Assembly: GCA_944342025.1 (NCBI GenBank)
Contig: CALVMD010000008.1
Location: 1-64,000, forward strand
Direction: 5' to 3'
DNA length: 64,000 bases
Source: an uncultured Clostridia bacterium
Lineage (GTDB): Bacteria; Bacillota; Clostridia; Christensenellales; Borkfalkiaceae
The notes under the pieces are model-generated. The model worked only from the letters and a program-made list of their open reading frames with translations. It was not told where the DNA came from and made no database searches. Made by a program: the position numbers and the translations under genes. Numbering within the stretch: position 1 is the first letter of the stretch; each line of letters starts with the position of its first letter. Shown here piece by piece: positions 59,040-64,000 of this stretch.

Positions 59040-60581
59040 ATGGACGGAAAATTATTGATTGAAAAGCTGTTGGCTTATGCAAAAGCGCATTTATCTTTGC
59101 ACGATTCAGATGTCGATTATATGCGGAACATTCTGCTTTCCCGTTTTGCGCTTACCGAAGCGTATGAAGGGGCTGCGAACCTTTCCGCAGTCGGCGGCAT
59201 GGAGATACCGGATGAGCTGTGCAAAGAGCTGTCAGAGTATGCGGTAGTACACGGTCTGATCGAAGAAGGGGAAGAGGAGCGCTTTTGTGCGGATATTTTG
59301 GGGATTCTTACGCCTATTCCTTCGGCGGTCAATGCCGCTTTTTGGGAAACAAAAAATTCATGCGGCGCACAGTCGGCGTGCGATCGTTTTTATGATCTCT
59401 GCGTTAAAAACGGTTATATCCAAAAGACTGCGATCGCCCGCAATATGAAATGGGATTTTTCGGACGGGAAAAACAGGCTGGAGATTACCGTCAATTTGTC
59501 CAAACCGGAAAAGAGCAATAAAGATATAGCAAAATTGCTCTCCGTGCCGCAGGGAAAAAAATATCCAAAGTGTCAGCTATGCAAAGAGAACGAGGGGTTC
59601 GAGGGAACGGCGTCGCACCCTCCGCGCAGGAACCTGCGCACGATAAAGATCAATCTCGGGGGCGAAAATTGGTTCGTACAATATTCTCCGTATGCCTATT
59701 ACGACGAACATTGTATCGCGATTAACGAGGCTCACGTTCCCATGAACGTGGACGAAAGAACTCCCGAAAAGCTGCTTGATTTTGTTGATATTTTCCCGAA
59801 TTATTTTATTGGCAGCAATGCGTCGCTGCCGATCGTAGGCGGTTCCATTCTCAATCACGAGCATTTTCAGGGAGGGCGGCACCTGATGCCCATGCATGCG
59901 GCGGGCATCGCAAAAACGTATCGTTCCAAGGAGTTTCCTTCGATTTCGATCGGTATTTTGGATTGGTATAACAGCGCGATTCGGTTTGAAGGGGAAGACA
60001 GGCGTGAAATTTCTGCATTCGCCGCAAAGGTGATTTCGGCGTGGAATGAATTTTCCTGCCCAGAATGCGACGTGATCTGCCGCACAGACACGCAGCACAA
60101 CGCCGTTTCGCCCATTGCAAGAAAGATCGGAGATATTTATTCTTTTACGGTGATCCTCCGGAACAACCGCACGAGCAAAGAATATCCCGACGGCATCTTT
60201 CATGTTCATCCCGAATATCAGAACATCAAGAGCGAGGGGATCGGCCTGATCGAAGCGATGGGGCTGTTCATTTTGCCCGGACGCCTGAAAAGGCAGCTCG
60301 AGGAGATCGCGAAGATCTCGTGCGGGCAGACGGAATATGATGAAAAGAGGCTTTCCGATCATACAAGCGATTTGTTTGTCCACAGGGGTATGATCGCACA
60401 GCTTATGCAAGAGGGGGGCGCGCGGGATATGGAAGATGCCCGCGCCCGTTGCCGGGAGTACGTCAATCGCACATGCGCGGCAATTTTGGACAATACGGCG
60501 GTATTTAAAAAAGACGAAAAGGGCAGGGCGGGTTTTGCAAAATTTATGCGCGCTCTGGATTTGGAGGAAATTGAAAAGTGA
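59040..60581 (+). CDS. galT: UDP-glucose-hexose-1-phosphate uridylyltransferase (type 2)
   Basis: 513 residues, the large GalT form typical of Firmicutes rather than the 350-residue Gram-negative one. Family blocks are 'PPRRNLRTIKINLGG', 'SLPIVGGSILNHEHFQGG' with the active His segment, and 'GIFHVHPEYQNIKSEGIGLIEAMG'. It exchanges UMP between UDP-glucose and galactose-1-phosphate in the Leloir pathway. 45 bases after lacZ; coupled to galE by GTGA. Confidence 0.95.
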   Translation: MDGKLLIEKLLAYAKAHLSLHDSDVDYMRNILLSRFALTEAYEGAANLSAVGGMEIPDELCKELSEYAVVHGLIEEGEEERFCADILGILTPIPSAVNAAFWETKNSCGAQSACDRFYDLCVKNGYIQKTAIARNMKWDFSDGKNRLEITVNLSKPEKSNKDIAKLLSVPQGKKYPKCQLCKENEGFEGTASHPPRRNLRTIKINLGGENWFVQYSPYAYYDEHCIAINEAHVPMNVDERTPEKLLDFVDIFPNYFIGSNASLPIVGGSILNHEHFQGGRHLMPMHAAGIAKTYRSKEFPSISIGILDWYNSAIRFEGEDRREISAFAAKVISAWNEFSCPECDVICRTDTQHNAVSPIARKIGDIYSFTVILRNNRTSKEYPDGIFHVHPEYQNIKSEGIGLIEAMGLFILPGRLKRQLEEIAKISCGQTEYDEKRLSDHTSDLFVHRGMIAQLMQEGGARDMEDARARCREYVNRTCAAILDNTAVFKKDEKGRAGFAKFMRALDLEEIEK

Positions 60582-61594
60582 AAACGATTCTTGTAACGGG
60601 CGGGGCCGGCTATATCGGCAGTCATACTTGTGTGGAACTTTCCAAAGCGGGTTACGGCATCGTCATCGTCGATAATCTGGTCAACAGCAAAACGGAGGCG
60701 GTCAGGCGCATCGAAAAGATCGTGGGGCATCCCGTTAAATTTTACCAAAACGATATCCTGGATGCCGCTGCGCTGGATACCATCTTTACCGAAAATAAGA
60801 TTGATGCGGTGATCAATTTTGCGGGATTGAAGGCGGTGGGGGAATCCGTCGCTAAGCCGCTCGAGTATTATCATAACAATATTACGGGACTTCTCGTGTT
60901 GTTGGACGCGATGCGCGGGCACGGCTGCAAAAACATCGTATTTTCTTCTTCGGCAACGGTTTACGGGCAGCCGAAAAGCGTGCCAATCAAAGAGGATTTC
61001 CCTCTTTCGGCAACCAACCCTTACGGCAGGACGAAATTATTCATCGAAGAGATCCTCCGCGATTTGTATAAGGCGGACGGTTCGTTCAATATCGCCATCC
61101 TGCGTTATTTCAATCCGATCGGCGCACACGAATCGGGATTGATCGGCGAAGACCCGAACGGGATTCCCAACAATCTCTGCCCTTACATCGCAAAAGTAGC
61201 GGTGGGAAAACTGGAAAAGGTGCGCGTGTTCGGGAATGACTATCCCACGCCCGACGGGACGGGGGTACGCGATTATATCCATGTCGTAGATCTCGCGGTA
61301 GGGCACGTGCTTGCGCTCAAAAAACTGTTTGAAAATTCGGGATTGTATACGGTCAATCTCGGAACCGGGAAAGGATACAGTGTGCAGGAAGTGATCGAAG
61401 CGTTTTCTAAGGCTCTGGGAAAGCCTATTCCGTATGAAATCGCGCCGAGGCGCCCCGGGGACATTGCCGAGTGTTATGCCGATCCGTCTTTGGCCGAACA
61501 GTTATTAGGGTTCAGAACGGCGAGAACCCTGGACGACATGTGCCGCGACGCCTTGAATTTTCAGCTGAAAAATCCCAACGGATACGGCAATTGA
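60578..61594 (+). CDS. galE: UDP-glucose 4-epimerase
   Basis: 338 residues of the short-chain dehydrogenase type. NAD site 'VTGGAGYIGSHTCVEL' (about 5-20), 'FSSSATVYG' and catalytic YxxxK in 'NPYGRTKLFIEE'. GTG start overlapping the galT stop. Regenerates UDP-glucose for GalT; completes lacZ-galT-galE. Confidence 0.97.
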   Translation: MKTILVTGGAGYIGSHTCVELSKAGYGIVIVDNLVNSKTEAVRRIEKIVGHPVKFYQNDILDAAALDTIFTENKIDAVINFAGLKAVGESVAKPLEYYHNNITGLLVLLDAMRGHGCKNIVFSSSATVYGQPKSVPIKEDFPLSATNPYGRTKLFIEEILRDLYKADGSFNIAILRYFNPIGAHESGLIGEDPNGIPNNLCPYIAKVAVGKLEKVRVFGNDYPTPDGTGVRDYIHVVDLAVGHVLALKKLFENSGLYTVNLGTGKGYSVQEVIEAFSKALGKPIPYEIAPRRPGDIAECYADPSLAEQLLGFRTARTLDDMCRDALNFQLKNPNGYGN

Positions 61595-61611
61595 TGAGGA
61601 GGATTTTGTCC

Positions 61612-61646
61612 TGAAAAAGTTTTCCGTTTTTTGGAAAAATTTTTCA
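61612..61646 (+). terminator. Hairpin after galE
   Basis: 13-bp stem with one mismatch (GAAAAAGTTTTCC against GGAAAAATTTTTC), A/T-rich, immediately before the next promoter. Confidence 0.6.
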
Positions 61647-61652
61647 GTATAA

Positions 61653-61681
61653 TTGATTTTTTGGTGAAAATCATGTATAAT
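61653..61681 (+). promoter_or_regulatory. Promoter of the decarboxylase operon
   Basis: TTGATT (61653-61658), 17-base spacer, TATAAT (61676-61681), 40 bases before the start. Confidence 0.78.
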
Positions 61682-61721
61682 ATGAACGATATTTTTGCTC
61701 TTGAGGCTTTTCGGAGGTGTT

Positions 61722-63104
61722 ATGGATAAAATTGCACTGCTGAAAGAGAGACGGGCGGAAGTGCTTGCCGCCGGAACGGAGATCCGTAAAAAGATTTCTG
61801 CGCTGGTCGATGCCGACAGTTTCGTCGAACTTTCCGGTTTCAGCTTTTCAAAGAATGATTTTTATGAAGAGGGAGCGAAAGACGGCGGCATCGTTGCGGG
61901 GTTCGCTTCGGTGGACGGCTATCCCGTCTATATTGCCGCTCAGAATGCGGCTGTTCTCTGTGGCGGACTGAGTGCGGCAAATTGTAAAAAGCTGCTGAAA
62001 TGTCTGGAACTTGCGGAAAAAAATTCTACGCCAGTTATTTATATTCTGGATAGCTTGGGCGTACAGATCGGAGAAGGTGTTTCCGTTTTGGAAGGGTTTG
62101 CCTCCGTTTTGGCGAAAGCCACCGGATTGCACGGCGTAGTGCCGCAGTTTGCCGTGGTTTCGGGAGAGGTGTATGGACAGAGTGCTCTCTTGGCGGCGGT
62201 TTCTGATTTTACGTTCTTTTTGAAAGACGGGATCGTTGCCGCGAACAGTCCGTTGGTCATTTCTGCAAAAAGCGGCAAAAATCTTCCGAAGGAGCAAGTC
62301 GGCGGCGCTGCTTGTCTTGACGGAACAAATATCGTGTCGTTTGCTGAAAAAGATCTTGTTTCTGTGCGCGAAAAGATTGCAAAAGTCTTGGATGTTTTGC
62401 CTTTCTGTAATGATGTGGTCGTGGAAAACGGCTCCGATCTCAATGCGTCCAGTCCCGCGCTCAATGAAAAGTGTTCGGCGGACGATCTCATTGCAGCTGT
62501 ATTCGATGCCGATACTTACGTTGAATTCGGTAAGAGTTCGCCTGAAATAAAATGCGTGCTTGGAAGGATTGGCGGAATTTCGGTTGCAGCGGTCGTTTTT
62601 GACGGCGAAACCGGCGTTGAGCTTACGGCGTTGAATGTCGCAAAGATCAATGGGTTTGTCGAGTTTGCAGGATATTACGGGCTGCCTTTTATTACTTTTG
62701 TCGATACGCTCGGGCTCAGGGCAGATCTTCCGACGCAAAACAGCCTGGCGATGAAAAATATTGTAAAACTCGCGGAAAATTACGAGCTTTTGGAAAACGC
62801 GAAGATCGCCGTCGTATATAAAAAGGCGATCGGGCTCGGATATACATTGTTTGCGGCAAAGTCGATGGGATTTGACTACACATGCGCCTTTGCCAACGCC
62901 GAGATCGCGCTCTTTGACGGCGTACAGGGTGCAGAGATCGAGTTTTCGGACGCGCAGGCTGATAAAGCAAAACTTGCGGCGAAGTATGCTGAAGAAAATG
63001 CTGATCCTGTGCATGCGGCAAAAGAAGGTTTTGTTGATGATATTATTGAACCGCAATTTGTTCGTCAATATCTTATAGCGTCTTTGCAAATGCTTTTGAA
63101 ATAG
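61722..63104 (+). CDS. Carboxyltransferase subunit of a biotin-dependent decarboxylase (MmdA-like)
   Basis: 460 residues from ATG 61722 with a strong SD (CGGAGGTG). Crotonase-like fold of the PCC-beta/MmdA family in two halves: N-terminal 'GGIVAGFASVDGYPVYIAAQN' and C-terminal 'INGFVEFAGYYGLPFITFVDTLG' with 'KKAIGLGYTLFAAKSMG'. It is some 50 residues shorter than typical MmdA. The three genes behind it encode OadG-, biotin- and OadB-type subunits, so this transfers carboxyl from an acyl-CoA (methylmalonyl-CoA or similar) to biotin. It is not the pyruvate-carboxylase-like OadA. Substrate not certain. Confidence 0.88.
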   Translation: MDKIALLKERRAEVLAAGTEIRKKISALVDADSFVELSGFSFSKNDFYEEGAKDGGIVAGFASVDGYPVYIAAQNAAVLCGGLSAANCKKLLKCLELAEKNSTPVIYILDSLGVQIGEGVSVLEGFASVLAKATGLHGVVPQFAVVSGEVYGQSALLAAVSDFTFFLKDGIVAANSPLVISAKSGKNLPKEQVGGAACLDGTNIVSFAEKDLVSVREKIAKVLDVLPFCNDVVVENGSDLNASSPALNEKCSADDLIAAVFDADTYVEFGKSSPEIKCVLGRIGGISVAAVVFDGETGVELTALNVAKINGFVEFAGYYGLPFITFVDTLGLRADLPTQNSLAMKNIVKLAENYELLENAKIAVVYKKAIGLGYTLFAAKSMGFDYTCAFANAEIALFDGVQGAEIEFSDAQADKAKLAAKYAEENADPVHAAKEGFVDDIIEPQFVRQYLIASLQMLLK

Positions 63105-63114
63105 TGAGGTCTCT

Positions 63115-63453
63115 ATGCTGAGTAGTTTGTTGGAAACACAGATCGTCATCGGCGGCGAAACTGTCACATATTTGGATATAGGCGAAGGGCTTTTGTATGC
63201 TCTGCTCGGTTTTATCATTACTTTTTTAGGCATCGTCATACTCATTTTTATGATTTGGGCAGTCGGAAAAATCATGAGTAAAATCCGCATGCAGAAAAAA
63301 GAGCTACAGCCAGACGCGAAAGAGGAAAATTTGACGGAAGAAAATTCGCTGACGCCCGAGATTCGGGCAGCGATTGTCGCTGCGATCGCCGCGTATTACG
63401 AGGGCGAAAAATCTGTTTGCGAATTCAAAGTTAAAAGAATCAGGAGATTATAA
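63115..63453 (+). CDS. OadG-family small membrane subunit
   Basis: 112 residues, one TM helix (about 27-50), acidic linker and a basic C-terminal end with 'EIRAAIVAAIAAYYEG', the usual end of OadG/MmdD gamma or delta chains. It helps assemble carboxyltransferase and membrane pump. 10 bases after the carboxyltransferase gene. Confidence 0.85.
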   Translation: MLSSLLETQIVIGGETVTYLDIGEGLLYALLGFIITFLGIVILIFMIWAVGKIMSKIRMQKKELQPDAKEENLTEENSLTPEIRAAIVAAIAAYYEGEKSVCEFKVKRIRRL

Positions 63454-63464
63454 GGAGTATCAGA

Positions 63465-63818
63465 ATGCGTAAGTTTATCGTCACCATTGAAGGCAAAAAT
63501 TATGAAGTTGGCGTAGAAGAAGTCGGGGCGGAAACATCCGTATCGGCAAAGCCTCAGCCTGTTGCGGCGCCTGCGCCCGCAGCGTCTCAGCCCGCCGGTG
63601 TTTCCGGCGGAGAAAAATTGCTGTCTCCTTTCCCCGGGCTCATCAAAAAATTTCTCGTGAAAGAGGGAGAAACCGTTAAAAAAGATCAGCCCGTGCTTGT
63701 ATTGGAAGCGATGAAAATGGATAACGACATCACATCGCCCTGCGACGGAAAAATCTCGTTCAAAACGGCTGAAGGCAACAATGTGGAGACAAACACGCTG
63801 CTTGCAGTGATTGGCTGA
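63465..63818 (+). CDS. Biotin carrier subunit
   Basis: 117 residues. Beta-strand N-terminus (about 1-20), flexible Ala/Pro linker (about 28-45), and a biotinyl domain with the biotin Lys84 in EAMKM. The long Ala-Pro linker and layout match MmdC and OadA C-terminal domains. It shuttles CO2 from carboxyltransferase to the membrane decarboxylase. SD AAGGAG. Confidence 0.93.
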   Translation: MRKFIVTIEGKNYEVGVEEVGAETSVSAKPQPVAAPAPAASQPAGVSGGEKLLSPFPGLIKKFLVKEGETVKKDQPVLVLEAMKMDNDITSPCDGKISFKTAEGNNVETNTLLAVIG

Positions 63819-63831
63819 CAGGGGGAGTTCC

Positions 63832-64000
63832 ATGCAGTTGAATTTGCTTGCGGTTGATTTCGGCGAAAAATTTCTCAACCTTTGGGAGTCGTCGGGACTC
63901 GCGAACGGAGCATGGGAAAACTATGTCATGCTTGCTATTTCGTTCGTTTTGATGTATTTGGCGATTGTCAAGAAATTTGAGCCGCTGTTGTTGTTGCCTA
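63832..64000 (+). CDS. Na+-translocating decarboxylase beta subunit (3' end outside window)
   Basis: 56 residues are visible, ending in the first membrane helix 'YVMLAISFVLMYLAIVKKFEPLLLLP', the conserved start of OadB/MmdB/GcdB. GGGGGAG SD. Decarboxylates carboxybiotin and pumps Na+ out. Cut by the window end. Confidence 0.88.
   Translation, partial: MQLNLLAVDFGEKFLNLWESSGLANGAWENYVMLAISFVLMYLAIVKKFEPLLLLP

Noticed and set aside
61848..63290. Minus-strand frame of 480 codons opposite the carboxyltransferase
   Set aside because: Spans two conserved plus-strand genes and has no SD or family match.

Overview
The window looks like a chromosomal segment of an endospore-forming member of the Clostridia, probably a gut anaerobe. 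Three kinds of evidence point there. Sporulation genes are present (YtxC, YabP, YabQ). Firmicutes-type RNA control is present (a threonine T-box before thrS, an L20-type leader before infC, and many TTGACA-17-TATAAT promoters). Surface and carbon genes are typical of gut Clostridia (a BspA-type leucine-rich-repeat protein, Listeria-Bacteroides repeat proteins, GH2 beta-galactosidase with Leloir genes, and a Na+-pumping decarboxylase). A lineage near Christensenellales is an inference only. Base composition is roughly balanced, except for AT-rich stretches within about 14.4-20.9 kb.

Layout. 1-3.1 kb: 3' part of a large LRR surface protein. 3.2-6.0 kb (minus): leuS and a small membrane protein. 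6.2-12.1 kb: ytxC, T-box-thrS, infC-rpmI-rplT, an RNA methyltransferase and yebC. 12.2-13.5 kb: proA. 13.8-20.9 kb: an accessory locus with an ECF-like sigma factor, a one-TM partner, a MacB-like ABC transporter and two exported repeat proteins. 21.0-22.5 kb: a membrane-anchored Ig-like protein and an exported ComEC-like metallo-hydrolase. 22.6-27.4 kb: typA, then yabP-yabQ-divIC-ppx and an M50-type protease. 27.4-32.3 kb: a small zinc-ribbon protein (minus), gyrB and gyrA. 32.5-35.2 kb (minus): a CtpE-like P-type ATPase. 35.4-36.9 kb: serS and tRNA-Arg(CCT). 37.2-39.2 kb (minus): a PadR-type regulator fused to a membrane domain. 39.4-41.3 kb: acyl-ACP thioesterase, a YgjP-type metalloprotein and a small membrane protein.

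41.4-53.1 kb is a nearly complete arginine cluster: argG, argC, argJ, argB, argD, argF, carA and carB, without argH. carB is the most unusual gene here. Its frame runs without a stop into a full-length DapF (diaminopimelate epimerase) domain, giving a CarB-DapF fusion. The same frame carries one in-frame TAG in the first half of CarB, and the DapF part lacks the first of its two usual catalytic cysteines. 53.1-61.6 kb: a membrane protein, a nifS-like cysteine desulfurase with thiI (tRNA 4-thiouridine), then lacZ-galT-galE for lactose and galactose. 61.7-64.0 kb: start of a biotin-dependent Na+-translocating decarboxylase operon, cut by the window edge.

Most genes are ordinary housekeeping genes. 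The points most worth a second look are the CarB-DapF fusion and its amber codon, the PadR-membrane fusion with a candidate operator, Ile at the quinolone position of GyrA, the AUU start of infC, the yabQ/divIC overlap, and a 40-bp perfect palindrome at 19.9 kb.
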